Shown here one piece after another: positions 31,691 through 40,690 of a stretch of 64,000 nt of DNA. The stretch's first letter is position 1; each line of letters opens with the position of its first letter. The notes below the pieces were generated by a model. The model saw only the letters and a program-made list of their open reading frames with translations, was not told the DNA's origin and made no database searches. Source of the stretch: an uncultured Collinsella sp. (GTDB taxonomy: Bacteria > Actinomycetota > Coriobacteriia > Coriobacteriales > Coriobacteriaceae). Where the stretch lies: the NCBI GenBank assembly GCA_900542825.1, contig UQOY01000001.1, positions 310,001 through 374,000 of the forward strand. The letters run 5' to 3'. A program made the translations under genes and the position numbers.

Positions 31691-32458
31691 CTACTCGCCT
31701 GCCTTGACGACCATAGAGGCGAAGTCGGCAGCCTTGAGCGAAGCGCCGCCCACGAGGGCGCCGTCAACGTCGGGCTTGGCGACGAGCTCGGCAATGTTGC
31801 CGGGCTTAGCGGAACCGCCGTAGAGAACGCGGATGCCGTTGGCGAGCTCCTCGCCGAACATCTCCTTGAGGGTCTCACGGATAGCGCCGCAGACCTCCTG
31901 AGCGTCCTCGGCGGTAGCGGTCTTGCCGGTGCCGATGGCCCAGATGGGCTCGTAGGCGACGACGACCTGCTTGGGGCAGGTGATCTCAAGACCAGCAAGG
32001 CCAGCCTTGACCTGGTTCACGACGTGCTCGACATAGGTGCCGGCCTCGCGGACCTCAAGGGACTCACCGCAGCAGAAAACAGGAACAAGACCGGCGGCAA
32101 CGAGGGCCTTGGCCTTCTTGTTCTGATCCTCGTCGGTCTCGTGGAAGTAATCACGACGCTCCGAGTGACCGATGATGCAGTAGGTGCAGCCAGCGGACTT
32201 GAGCATGTCGCAAGAAGACTCACCGGTGAAGGCGCCCTTGGCCTCCCAGTACACGTTCTGTGCACCGAGAGCGATGGGGGCAGCCTGAATGCGGTCATGA
32301 ACCGTGGTGATGTCGATGGTCGGAGGGCAGACGAGCACCTCGACGCCAGCCGGAACCTCGGGCAGAGCCTGGGCCAGCTCGTCGGCGAGCTTGGCAGCCT
32401 CGGCGACGTCGTTGTTCATCTTCCAGTTACCAGCGATAAGAAGGGTGCGATTAGGCAT
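31691..32458 (-). CDS. tpiA: Triosephosphate isomerase
   Basis: A 255-residue TIM barrel: GNWKMN with catalytic Lys, His in IGHSERRDYF, catalytic Glu in VVAYEPIWAIGTGKTAT, and RVLYGGSAKPGN. The ATG at 32458 overlaps the pgk stop by 8 bp, showing translational coupling. Confidence 0.97.
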   Translation of the reverse strand: MPNRTLLIAGNWKMNNDVAEAAKLADELAQALPEVPAGVEVLVCPPTIDITTVHDRIQAAPIALGAQNVYWEAKGAFTGESSCDMLKSAGCTYCIIGHSERRDYFHETDEDQNKKAKALVAAGLVPVFCCGESLEVREAGTYVEHVVNQVKAGLAGLEITCPKQVVVAYEPIWAIGTGKTATAEDAQEVCGAIRETLKEMFGEELANGIRVLYGGSAKPGNIAELVAKPDVDGALVGGASLKAADFASMVVKAGE

Positions 32459-33641
32459 CGAGAAGCGCCTCCACTCCGGGCAGGGCCTTACCCTCGACGA
32501 GCTCCATGGAAGCGCCACCGCCGGTGGAGATCCAGCTCATCTTGTCGGCCAGGTTAAACTTGTTGACGGCTGCGACGGAATCGCCACCACCGATGATCGA
32601 GGTGCAGTCGGCCTCGGCGACAGCCTCGGCGATAGCCTGGGTGCCGTGAGCGAAGTTGTCGAACTCGAAGACGCCCATGGGGCCATTCCAGAACACAGTC
32701 TTGGCGCCCTTGACGGCCTCGGCGTAGAGCTCCTCGGTCTTGGGGCCGATGTCCATACCCTCACGATCGTCGGGGATAGCGTCAGAAGCGACAACCTCGG
32801 GGACAGCGTCCTCGCCAAAGTGATCGGCAACGCGGTTGTCGATGGGGAGCAGGATCTTGACGCCCTTCTCCTCGGCCTTCTTGAGCATCTCGCCGGCGCG
32901 CTCGACCCAGTCCTCTTCCTTGAGGGACTGACCAACGGACAGACCCTGAGCCAGGAAGAAGGTGTAGGCCATGCCGCCACCGATGATCAGGGTGTCAGCG
33001 GAGTCGATGAGGTGATCGAGAACGCCGATCTTGGAGGAAACCTTGGAACCGCCGACGATAGCGACGAAGGGGCGCTCGGGCTCGGCGAAGATGCCGGTCA
33101 GCGTGTCGACCTCCTTCTCGAGCAGGAAGCCAGCGACGGCAGGCAGGTAAGCGGCGGGGCCCACGACGGAACCCTGGGCGCGGTGGGCGGTGCCGAAGGC
33201 ATCGAGAACGAAGACGTCACCATAGGAAGCGAGCTTCTTGGCGATCTCGGGATCGTTCTTCTTCTCACGCTTATCGAAGCGGACGTTCTCGAGAACGAGG
33301 ACCTTGCCCGGCTCGACGGCGGCAACGGCCTCGGCGGCCTTCTCACCATACGTGTCGGCAACAAAAGCAACGTCAAGGCCAGAGAGCTCGGCGAGCTTCT
33401 TGGCGACCGGCTCGAGGGAGAGCTCGGGCTGGAAGCCAGTGCCCTCGGGACGGCCGAGGTGACTCATGAGGATGACGCGAGCGTTGTGCTCAACGAGATA
33501 GTTGATGGTGGGCAGGGCAGCCTTGATGCGGGTGGTGTCGCCAACGACGCCATCCTTGATAGGCACGTTGAAGTCAACGCGGACGAGAACGCGCTTGCCG
33601 TCGACATCGATGTCGCGGACGGTCTTCTTGGTAAAGGCCAT
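32451..33641 (-). CDS. pgk: Phosphoglycerate kinase
   Basis: A 396-residue two-domain kinase with RVDFNVPIKDG, SHLGRPEG, LLENVRF-type segment and the C-terminal nucleotide motif SIIGGGDSVAAVNKF and ISTGGGASMELVEG. The ATG at 33641 gives the normal family N-terminus, with AAAGG upstream. Confidence 0.97.
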   Translation of the reverse strand: MAFTKKTVRDIDVDGKRVLVRVDFNVPIKDGVVGDTTRIKAALPTINYLVEHNARVILMSHLGRPEGTGFQPELSLEPVAKKLAELSGLDVAFVADTYGEKAAEAVAAVEPGKVLVLENVRFDKREKKNDPEIAKKLASYGDVFVLDAFGTAHRAQGSVVGPAAYLPAVAGFLLEKEVDTLTGIFAEPERPFVAIVGGSKVSSKIGVLDHLIDSADTLIIGGGMAYTFFLAQGLSVGQSLKEEDWVERAGEMLKKAEEKGVKILLPIDNRVADHFGEDAVPEVVASDAIPDDREGMDIGPKTEELYAEAVKGAKTVFWNGPMGVFEFDNFAHGTQAIAEAVAEADCTSIIGGGDSVAAVNKFNLADKMSWISTGGGASMELVEGKALPGVEALLDA

Positions 33642-33694
33642 GTTTGCTTCTACCTTTCGTACGTGTCTGCCTCCCATTACGGCAGACGATTTCT

Positions 33695-33744
33695 TATAAA
33701 AAGGGCGCGACCCTAGGGTGTAAGCCCTATGAGGCCGCGCCCTT
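33695..33744 (-). terminator. Terminator or attenuator between gapA and pgk
   Basis: A long stem (33701-33718 with 33725-33742, a few mismatches) is followed by TTTTTAT on the minus strand, about 35 bp after the gapA stop. It should stop part of the gapA transcripts. Confidence 0.8.
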
Positions 33745-33781
33745 CTTTAGACGCTCAACGAGCTATTCGCTAAAAGCCAAA

Positions 33782-34807
33782 TTAAGCAACGAACTTCTCG
33801 AAGTACTTGATGGTGCGGACCATCTGGGAGGTGTAGGAGTTCTCGTTGTCGTACCAAGAGGTGACCTGCACCAGGGTCTGGCCGTTGCCGAGGTCGGAGG
33901 CCATGGTCTGCGTGGCGTCGAAGATGGAGCCGTGGGTCTCGCCGACGATGTCGCGGGAGACGATCTGGTCCTCGTTGTAGGCGAAGGTCTCGGGGATGGT
34001 CTCGGCGTAGGCCTTCATGGCAGCGTTGACCTCGTCGACGGTGACCTTCTTGTCAACGACGGCGTAGAGGTTGGTCAGCGAGCCAGTCGGCGTCGGGACG
34101 CGCTGGGCGGCACCGATGAGCTTGCCGTTGAGCTCGGGGAGAACCAGGCCGATGGCCTTGGCAGCGCCCGTGGTGTTCGGGACGATGTTCTCGGAGCAGG
34201 CGCGGGAGCGACGGAAGTTGCCCTTGCGCTGCGGGCCGTCAAGCGGCATCTGGTCGCCGGTGAAGGCGTGAATGGTGGTCATGATGCCGGACACGATGGG
34301 AGCGAAGTCGTTCAGACCCTTGGCCATCGGGGCGAGGCAGTTGGTGGTGCAGGAAGCAGCGGAGATGATGTTGTCCTCAGCGGTCAGCGTCTCATGGTTG
34401 ACGTTGTACACGATGGTAGGCAGATCGCTGCCGGCCGGAGCGGAGATGACGACCTTCTTGGCGCCAGCGTTGATGTGAGCCTGAGCCTTAGCCTTGCTGG
34501 TGTAGAAGCCGGTGCACTCGAGAACGACGTCGACGTCGAGGTCGCCCCAAGGCAGGTTGTTGGCGTCGGCCTCCTTGTAGATCTTGATTTCCTTGCCGTC
34601 AACGGTGATGGAATCCTCGCCAGCAACGACCTCGTGATCGCGAGCATAGTTGCCCTGCGTGGAGTCGTACTTCAGCAGGTAAGCGAGCATATCGGGAGAG
34701 GTGAGGTCGTTGATAGCGACGATCTCGGAGCCCTCATGACCGAACATCTGACGGAAAGCCAGACGACCGATGCGACCGAAGCCGTTAATAGCAACCTTTA
34801 CTGCCAT
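33782..34807 (-). CDS. gapA: Glyceraldehyde-3-phosphate dehydrogenase
   Basis: A 341-residue enzyme with the NAD-binding start VAINGFGRIGRLAFRQ, the active-site SAASCTTNCLAP with catalytic Cys, and C-terminal SWYDNENSYTSQM. AAAGGAG precedes the ATG at 34807. A -10-like TATATT lies near 34880 and a perfect palindrome GCGTTAAAACGC at 34939-34950 is a possible operator, both weakly supported. Confidence 0.97.
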   Translation of the reverse strand: MAVKVAINGFGRIGRLAFRQMFGHEGSEIVAINDLTSPDMLAYLLKYDSTQGNYARDHEVVAGEDSITVDGKEIKIYKEADANNLPWGDLDVDVVLECTGFYTSKAKAQAHINAGAKKVVISAPAGSDLPTIVYNVNHETLTAEDNIISAASCTTNCLAPMAKGLNDFAPIVSGIMTTIHAFTGDQMPLDGPQRKGNFRRSRACSENIVPNTTGAAKAIGLVLPELNGKLIGAAQRVPTPTGSLTNLYAVVDKKVTVDEVNAAMKAYAETIPETFAYNEDQIVSRDIVGETHGSIFDATQTMASDLGNGQTLVQVTSWYDNENSYTSQMVRTIKYFEKFVA

Positions 34808-34938
34808 TGTGTCTCCTTTCGTAAGGCCCCCGCAAGCTACAGCGCCCGCCGTTGAGGCCCACAAACTAACCACTCGCCTAATATACCTTTTTTTTGACTT
34901 GAATTTCACGAGAATGCTCGAAATTGAAAATCAAATTT

Positions 34939-34950
34939 GCGTTAAAACGC
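34939..34950. promoter_or_regulatory. 12-bp palindrome upstream of gapA
   Basis: GCGTTAAAACGC is a perfect palindrome in the 190-bp whiA-gapA gap, about 130 bp before the gapA start. It could be an operator; no regulator is known from the window. Confidence 0.25.
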
Positions 34951-35000
34951 TTTAATGCTTAAAACAGCAGTTCAACCACCATATAAGCTCTCGCGTTAAA

Positions 35001-35930
35001 CTACCTGCTCGCTTCAATGAGCTTTTCAAGGCGCAAAACACGGTGATACAAGGCCGACTTCGACAAAGGAGGGTCGGCCATTTCCCCCAAATCTCGCAGC
35101 GAGAGATCGGGGTAACGCTCGCGTAAGTCACAAAAAACTGCCAGAGCATCCGGCAGCGTTTCGCGCAAACCGCGCCGATCAAGCTCGTCGATGAGCGCAA
35201 GCTGATGTTGAGCGGCACCGGCACTTCTGGTCTGGTTGGCAAGCTCTGCGTTCACGCGACGATTTACATCGTTCTTCACCAGCTTGACTGCGCGGGCCTC
35301 TTCAATCTCGGCAACGCTGCGCTTGGCGCCAACCAGCTGCAGCAGACGTTTAATCTCCTCGGCACTCTTGATGTACACGGCATACGAGCCGCGACGCGCA
35401 TTGACGCGGGCGTGAACTCCAATCTGCTCCAGAAGGACGCAAAGCCCCTTTGCATACTCCTCGCCCTGGACCGCGATCTCCAAATGAAAATCGCCACGCG
35501 GGTCGGCAACAAAGCCTCCGGCAATCAGCGCACCGCGAATATAGGCGAGCCTGCAGCAAGGACGGGCGACGATGTGGCGCGGCACACCTGCGACGAGCCC
35601 TCCCCTACGGTCGAGAATACCCAGCAGCACCAGAGCCTTATCCAAATCGGGCTGATCGGGCAAGGTAATGAGATAGTTTCGCACCTTGTGCAGGACCGAC
35701 TTGCGAACCGTGAATTCGGTCTTGAGCTTAAGGATGCGATGCGTCAGCGCAATCATCGTGCGCGCCACAGCACCCGTCTCGGTCGCGACCGTCAAGCGGT
35801 ACCGTCCCGAGCCCGCCAACGAAAGCGTACCGCTCACACGCGTTAGCGCAGCAAGCGTCGACAAATCGCAGTATTCGCATTCTGGTTCGCAGCGTGCAAG
35901 CTCGTCACGCACCTCGGCGGTAAACGACAT
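35001..35930 (-). CDS. whiA: Sporulation/division regulator-like protein WhiA
   Basis: A 309-residue protein: a LAGLIDADG-type N-terminal domain (~25-200; RLAYIRGALIAGGFVADPRGDFHLEI) and a C-terminal WhiA helix-turn-helix (~225-305; LRDLGEMADPPLSKSALYHRVLRL). WhiA is a DNA-binding protein acting in division or development in Gram-positive bacteria. The gene follows rapZ after 6 bases. Confidence 0.95.
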   Translation of the reverse strand: MSFTAEVRDELARCEPECEYCDLSTLAALTRVSGTLSLAGSGRYRLTVATETGAVARTMIALTHRILKLKTEFTVRKSVLHKVRNYLITLPDQPDLDKALVLLGILDRRGGLVAGVPRHIVARPCCRLAYIRGALIAGGFVADPRGDFHLEIAVQGEEYAKGLCVLLEQIGVHARVNARRGSYAVYIKSAEEIKRLLQLVGAKRSVAEIEEARAVKLVKNDVNRRVNAELANQTRSAGAAQHQLALIDELDRRGLRETLPDALAVFCDLRERYPDLSLRDLGEMADPPLSKSALYHRVLRLEKLIEASR

Positions 35931-35936
35931 GCAGAC

Positions 35937-36857
35937 CTATGCCTTCGTGTTGGCACGCGACAGGTCACGATGGGAAATGCTCACGTGATACTGGGCGCCT
36001 TCCAAATAACGTGCCGTGGCCTCGGCGATGGCAACGCTGCGGTGTTGACCGCCCGTGCAACCGATGGCAATAGAAAGCTGCGGCTTGCCCTCTGCGATAT
36101 AACCCGGCATGACTGTATCGAGCAGCTGGGTCCAGGCCTTCCAGAACTCCTGGGTCTTGGGGTGGTCCAAGACAAAATCGGAGACCCTCTTATCGAGACC
36201 GGTCATGGTACGCATCTCGGGATCGTAGAAAGGATTGGGCAAGAAGCGAACATCGATCATGATATCCGCCTCGACGGGCATGCCATGCTTAAAGCCAAAC
36301 GAGAACACGTGGACGTCCATAAGCTGCTGGTCGGACAACTCGGAAAAAGCCATGCGAAGCTTGTTACGTAAAGCAGAAGTGCGCAAGCGGCTCGTGTCGA
36401 TGATCATATCCGCTCGATCGCGAACGCCCTGCAGCTGCAGACGTTCACGCTGAATAGCGTCGGCCGTGGTCTCCCCCGGCTTTGCAATGGGATGGCGGCG
36501 ACGGTTTTCGCTATACCGGCGAATCAGCACCTCGTCAGAGGCCTCGAGAAACACGATGTCGCAGCTCATCTCGCGCTCTTCCAGTGCGGCGACCGCATCG
36601 AGCAGTTCATCGAATAAGCCCTGGCTACGAAGGTCACAGGTGACGGCAAGGTGCCTGCCCACGCCCGTATTGATGCCAACGAGCTCAGCAAGCTGGGCGA
36701 TCAGGCGCGGGGGGAGGTTGTCGATACAAAAATAGCCCATGTCCTCAAACACATGCATGGCTTGCGTTCGGCCCGATCCGGACATTCCGGTGATGATGAC
36801 GATATCGGGGATACGCTCCGAGCGCTCCGCCGCATCCATGGCATCTCCCTTTTGCAT
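35937..36857 (-). CDS. rapZ: RapZ/YvcJ-family nucleotide-binding protein
   Basis: A 306-residue protein with the P-loop GMSGSGRTQAMHVFED; Arg replaces the usual Lys, as I recall for other actinobacterial members. Walker B and RapZ C-terminal motifs are present (DVRFLPNPFYDPEMR; AIGCTGGQHRSVAIAE). In E. coli RapZ controls an sRNA; in Gram-positives its nucleotide-binding role is less clear. The ATG at 36857 follows TAGGAGG; the ATG at 36839 with GGGAG is an equally possible start. The usual partner yvcK is missing between rapZ and whiA. Confidence 0.93.
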   Translation of the reverse strand: MQKGDAMDAAERSERIPDIVIITGMSGSGRTQAMHVFEDMGYFCIDNLPPRLIAQLAELVGINTGVGRHLAVTCDLRSQGLFDELLDAVAALEEREMSCDIVFLEASDEVLIRRYSENRRRHPIAKPGETTADAIQRERLQLQGVRDRADMIIDTSRLRTSALRNKLRMAFSELSDQQLMDVHVFSFGFKHGMPVEADIMIDVRFLPNPFYDPEMRTMTGLDKRVSDFVLDHPKTQEFWKAWTQLLDTVMPGYIAEGKPQLSIAIGCTGGQHRSVAIAEATARYLEGAQYHVSISHRDLSRANTKA

Positions 36858-36866
36858 GTGTGCCTC

Positions 36867-36903
36867 CTAAAACAGCGCGGGACCCGGCCAGCGGATCCCG
36901 CGC
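36867..36903 (-). terminator. Terminator of the sialic-acid operon
   Basis: GCGCGGGATCC/GGGTCCCGCGC-type stem (36875-36885 with 36893-36903, few mismatches) followed on the minus strand by TGTTTTA. It separates nanE from rapZ. Confidence 0.75.
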
Positions 36904-36954
36904 GATCAATTGCCTTTATTGAGTATACCGCCCCAAGCGGATACGAGGCCCGTC

Positions 36955-37641
36955 TTACGCCTCAAGCGCAGCCTTGAACCAACTCGTAATACTCGTGGGG
37001 TGCGTGATGGCGGTGCCGACGACAACGGCCCACGCGCCGGCGTCGATTGCAGCGCGAGCCTCCTCGGGCGTATGCACGCGACCCTCGCAAATGATGGGAA
37101 GGCCGGGGAATTCCTCGGTCGCCTGACGCAGAAGCGGCAGGTCGGGGCCATCGGCCATGGTGCAGTCGATGGCAGCGACACCGTGAGAGAGCGTGGTGGA
37201 CACCAGATCGAAGCCCATATCGACCGCACGACGAATATCCTCGATAGTGGCGCAGTCCGCCATCAGGAGCACGCCCTCCTCGTGCAGCGGACGGAAAGTA
37301 TCCTCGAGCGACTTGCCATCGGGGCGCGGACGATCGGTGGCGTCAATCGCCACGATGTCGGCACCGGCGGCAACGCAAGCGCGAGCGTGACGCAGCGTCG
37401 GCGTGATGTAAACGCCCTCGTGTCCATCCTTCCACAGGCCGATAACAGGTACCTCACAGCGACCCTTAATAGCGGCAATGTCGGCAAGGCCCTGGCAGCG
37501 AATGGCGGCGGCGCCGCCGAGTTCGCAAGCTCGAGACATTTGAGCCATGGTCTCGGGCGTACGAAGCGGCTCGCCCATATACGCCTGAACGCTCACGACG
37601 AGCTTACCCTTCAGGGATTGAATCAAAGGATCGACGGTCAT
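36955..37641 (-). CDS. nanE: N-acetylmannosamine-6-phosphate 2-epimerase
   Basis: A 228-residue TIM-barrel enzyme with the NanE patterns KLVVSVQAYMGEPL, GAAAIRCQGLADI, VPVIGLWKDGHEGVYITPT with catalytic Lys, and ICEGRVHTPEEA. It converts ManNAc-6-P to GlcNAc-6-P. It is the last gene of the sialic-acid operon. Confidence 0.95.
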   Translation of the reverse strand: MTVDPLIQSLKGKLVVSVQAYMGEPLRTPETMAQMSRACELGGAAAIRCQGLADIAAIKGRCEVPVIGLWKDGHEGVYITPTLRHARACVAAGADIVAIDATDRPRPDGKSLEDTFRPLHEEGVLLMADCATIEDIRRAVDMGFDLVSTTLSHGVAAIDCTMADGPDLPLLRQATEEFPGLPIICEGRVHTPEEARAAIDAGAWAVVVGTAITHPTSITSWFKAALEA

Positions 37642-37664
37642 AAGGCTGCAACCTTTCTCAGAAC

Positions 37665-37695
37665 AGCCTCCCGAGGCATGTCGTCTCGGGAGGCT
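37665..37695 (-). promoter_or_regulatory. Intercistronic hairpin between nanK and nanE
   Basis: A perfect 11-bp stem (37665-37675 with 37685-37695, AGCCTCCCGAG/CTCGGGAGGCT). No T run follows, so mRNA stability or processing is more likely than termination. Confidence 0.6.
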
Positions 37696-37711
37696 CCTAC
37701 AGCAGATACGT

Positions 37712-38677
37712 TTACTTTAACGAAGCAAGAAGATGCTCAGCGGCACCGATAAGCGGCGCGTCTCCCTCCAGAGAACCGATGAGAATCGGCGTGTCCTGAA
37801 GCGGGTCGAGCGCCTGACTGGCATAGCCCTCGTGCACCGAGTCCTTCCACGTCTGCGAACGCCAATCGGGACCCTGGTGAATCACGCCGCCCGAAAGCAC
37901 GATGACCTCTGGGTCCAGAATGTTAGCGAGCGAGCCCAAGCTGGCACCCAGCGCAAAGCCGGCGTCGTGGATGACCTCGGTCGCCTTGGCATCGCCTGCG
38001 CGGCACAGGTCGTTCACATCGCGACCGACCGAAGGACGGCTGGGGTCGACGCGGCCAAAACGCTCATCGTACATACGACCAATGGAAGTGCCCGAAGCAA
38101 CCGACTCAAGATGGCCGGAACGCCCGCAAGCGCAGGGAATGCCGGCGGCAGCCGAGCACTCGATGTGGCCCATATGGCCGGCAGCACCATGGAAGCCCTG
38201 CATCACGCGGCCGTTCTCGACATATGCGCCGCCGATGCCCGTACCGATGCCCAGACACAAGACGGAGAACTTGCCCTTGCCGACGCCCCAATGGGCCTCG
38301 CCCAGAGCATGAGCCTGCACGTCGCCCACGACGGCAACGGGAAGGCCGAGGTCCTCGCGCAGACGCGGCCCCAACTGAACGCCGGACCAGCCGGGCATGA
38401 TCTCGTTGGCATACGCGATGGCACCCGTCTTGGGATCGACGACGCCGGCGGCACCGATACCGACGCCGAGGACCTCGACATCGGGATTCGCCTCGAGAGC
38501 AGCCTTGATGGACGCCTCGATACGCTGGAAAACGGCCTCGCCGCCCTCCTGGGCCTCGGTAGGAACCTCGGCCTCAAAGACCGGATGGGGCACGCTGCCA
38601 TCAGCCGGATACTCCATAATGGCAGTCGCAATTTTGGTGCCGCCAATATCGACGGAGCAAACGTACTTGTTCTCCAT
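37712..38677 (-). CDS. nanK: ROK-family N-acetylmannosamine kinase
   Basis: A 321-residue ROK kinase: ATP motif DIGGTKIATA, GIGAAGVVDPKTG, GIGTGIGGAYV and a zinc motif CACGRSGHLE in which His stands for the third Cys of CxCGxxGCxE. Context (nanA, nanE) points to ManNAc as substrate; sequence alone would also allow glucokinase. AAGGAG precedes the ATG at 38677. Confidence 0.85.
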   Translation of the reverse strand: MENKYVCSVDIGGTKIATAIMEYPADGSVPHPVFEAEVPTEAQEGGEAVFQRIEASIKAALEANPDVEVLGVGIGAAGVVDPKTGAIAYANEIMPGWSGVQLGPRLREDLGLPVAVVGDVQAHALGEAHWGVGKGKFSVLCLGIGTGIGGAYVENGRVMQGFHGAAGHMGHIECSAAAGIPCACGRSGHLESVASGTSIGRMYDERFGRVDPSRPSVGRDVNDLCRAGDAKATEVIHDAGFALGASLGSLANILDPEVIVLSGGVIHQGPDWRSQTWKDSVHEGYASQALDPLQDTPILIGSLEGDAPLIGAAEHLLASLK

Positions 38678-38746
38678 GTCGCTCTCCTTAGGAGATAAAA
38701 ACAACTACAGGAAATGCGCCGTCAGGCTAGCCGTCACAGCGCGGTA

Positions 38747-38850
38747 AAGGTTTTCCAGGTGCCCGAGATCGCCGAGAAACCGTGTGGCCATTGACCTAAT
38801 GGGTCATGGCCGCACGGTTGAACGGCGAGGTCGGGTGCCTGGGAAAGCTT
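38747..38850 (-). promoter_or_regulatory. Long imperfect RNA hairpin between nanA and nanK
   Basis: 38747-38796 can pair with 38802-38850 over almost 50 positions, ending in a short loop near 38797-38801. Many mismatches are C/T or A/G differences that allow G-U pairs, so it looks selected as RNA. It starts at the nanA stop. Confidence 0.6.
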
Positions 38851-39770
38851 TAAAGGAGACCGTTGTCCTGGAGGACCTTCCTAATCGCCTCGACGTTCTC
38901 GCCGGTCATGGCCTTCACCGGGCGCGGCATGGTCGGGCTGTCGAAGATGCCCATGAGGTTCAGAGCGGTCTTGAAGGCGCCGACGCCGCCGGCATAGCCC
39001 TGAACGCCCGAGGTGACATCCCAGATGTGGGAGATCTCGTTGAGGCGATCCTGCTCGGCCTTGACGGTAGCCCAGTCACCGGCCTGAGCGGCCTTCCACT
39101 GGCGCACGTAGCCCTCGGGCTCAACGTTGGCGAGGCCCGGAACAGAGCCGTCGGCGCCACCGAGATAGGCACCGTCGACGACGACCTCATGGCCGGTGAG
39201 GATGCTCATCGGATGGCCGTTCTTCTCGTTCTCCTGAACGAGGTAGCGGAACGAGATGTCATCGCCCGAGGAATCCTTGACGCCAGCCAGGACGCCCTCG
39301 GCGCCGAGCTTGGCAAGGAGCTTCCAGGGGAGCTTGGTGTGAACGCACACGGGAATGTCGTAGGCGAAGATGGGCAGGTCGAGCTCCTCGTGCAGGATGC
39401 GGAAATGCTCCTCAACCTCGGTCATGCCCTGCAGGGCATAGAACGGGCAGGTGGCGACAAGCGCATCGGCGCCCAGCTCCTGAGCGACCTTACCGTGCTC
39501 GATCATGCGCTCGGTCTCGGTGTCGATGATGCCGACCAAGACGGGAACGCGGTGGTCGACGATGCGGACGGCCTCGGCGACGATCTGGCGACGACGCTCG
39601 TCGGTGGAGAAAACGACCTCACCCGAAGAGCCCAAGAAGAACAGGCCATCGACGCCGGCGTCGATCATGCGGTTGATGCTACGCTCAAAGGAGGCAACGT
39701 CGAGCTGGTGGTCTTCGGTATCGGGAACAACGACGGGAGGGATAACGCCGGTGAATTTCTGAGTTGCCAC
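38850..39770 (-). CDS. nanA: N-acetylneuraminate lyase (DapA/NanA family)
   Basis: A 306-residue TIM-barrel aldolase: GSSGE (47-51), Tyr137 in FAYDIP and Schiff-base Lys165 in AGVKDSSGD. Family members also include dihydrodipicolinate synthase and ketogluconate aldolases; the nanE/nanK neighbours decide for NanA. The start is GTG at 39770, with AAGGAG six bases before it; the longer ATG frame to 39854 has no ribosome binding site. Confidence 0.88.
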   Translation of the reverse strand: MATQKFTGVIPPVVVPDTEDHQLDVASFERSINRMIDAGVDGLFFLGSSGEVVFSTDERRRQIVAEAVRIVDHRVPVLVGIIDTETERMIEHGKVAQELGADALVATCPFYALQGMTEVEEHFRILHEELDLPIFAYDIPVCVHTKLPWKLLAKLGAEGVLAGVKDSSGDDISFRYLVQENEKNGHPMSILTGHEVVVDGAYLGGADGSVPGLANVEPEGYVRQWKAAQAGDWATVKAEQDRLNEISHIWDVTSGVQGYAGGVGAFKTALNLMGIFDSPTMPRPVKAMTGENVEAIRKVLQDNGLL

Positions 39771-39838
39771 AAGAATCTCCTTAGTTGTCTGGCGGGCGGC
39801 CCTATGCCACCCACTCTTGTTGGCAGTGTCCTGGCCGT

Positions 39839-40690
39839 CTAGGCCAAAGAACACGGGTAGAACGTTTGGTTAAAGAAGTCGACGACTTCGTTTTCGAACG
39901 CATTGATGCGCTCGTGAGCGTATTTGGCATAGATGATATGCCTTCGGTCACACTCAAGACCGTTGAATACGGCAAACTGACCCTTGGGATCGCTCGCGGT
40001 ATCCATAAGCGATGTGCCCATGAGTACCGGTCCGCGCACCCGAGACGACAGCGCCTCGAGGCCGCCGGGAAGTGGATTGGCAACCGCCGTGCAGGCGAGG
40101 CCCCGCTCGTCCAGAGCAGAAACCGCCAGCGCGACACCGCCGCCAAGACCCTCTCCCCATGCAAAAATGCGGTCGGGATCCATGCCATCAAGATTGCGCG
40201 CTGCCTTCGCCAACGCGCAACCCCAACGGACACGCTCGACAAAAGCAGGCGAGGTAATCCCCTGCTGCAGATCGCTGGATCCAATCACTTCATCGTCCAG
40301 CGCAAGCACGGCATATCCCATGGCGGCAAATCTCGTCATGTGATGCCAGCCGCGCACAGGCCGATCGATGTCGTGGAACATCAGGCACAGCGGCACGCGC
40401 TCAGATACTCGGGCACGACCAGCAGGCTCAATCAAACGACCATGCACGACATGCCCGCCGAGCTCAAAGGAAACCTCGGAGTAGCGCGCGCACGGATTGG
40501 CGAAATCAATCGCCGTAACGGTCAGCCCGCAAACCTCAAGGTCCGAAGCGGCTGTCTCCAACTCGGAAACATCCGCAGAAGCATCGCCGCGCCAACCGCG
40601 GAAATCAGAGAGCCTTGACGAAACCGTACCAGGAATCCCCGCAAGCTCGGGGACAATCAGCTCATTGACATTGCTCTCGCACTTAGACAT
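39839..40690 (-). CDS. AXE1-type esterase paralogue lacking the catalytic serine
   Basis: A 283-residue alpha/beta-hydrolase that aligns with its upstream neighbour (FAVFNGLECDRRH with FAVYNNLTCEKRH). The nucleophile elbow GASQG of the neighbour is GEGLG here (179-183), so the serine position is Gly181. Asp230 and His259 of the triad remain. It is therefore probably not an active serine esterase; binding, regulation or early decay are possible, though the frame is intact. Its start overlaps the neighbour's stop by 8 bp. Confidence 0.72.
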   Translation of the reverse strand: MSKCESNVNELIVPELAGIPGTVSSRLSDFRGWRGDASADVSELETAASDLEVCGLTVTAIDFANPCARYSEVSFELGGHVVHGRLIEPAGRARVSERVPLCLMFHDIDRPVRGWHHMTRFAAMGYAVLALDDEVIGSSDLQQGITSPAFVERVRWGCALAKAARNLDGMDPDRIFAWGEGLGGGVALAVSALDERGLACTAVANPLPGGLEALSSRVRGPVLMGTSLMDTASDPKGQFAVFNGLECDRRHIIYAKYAHERINAFENEVVDFFNQTFYPCSLA

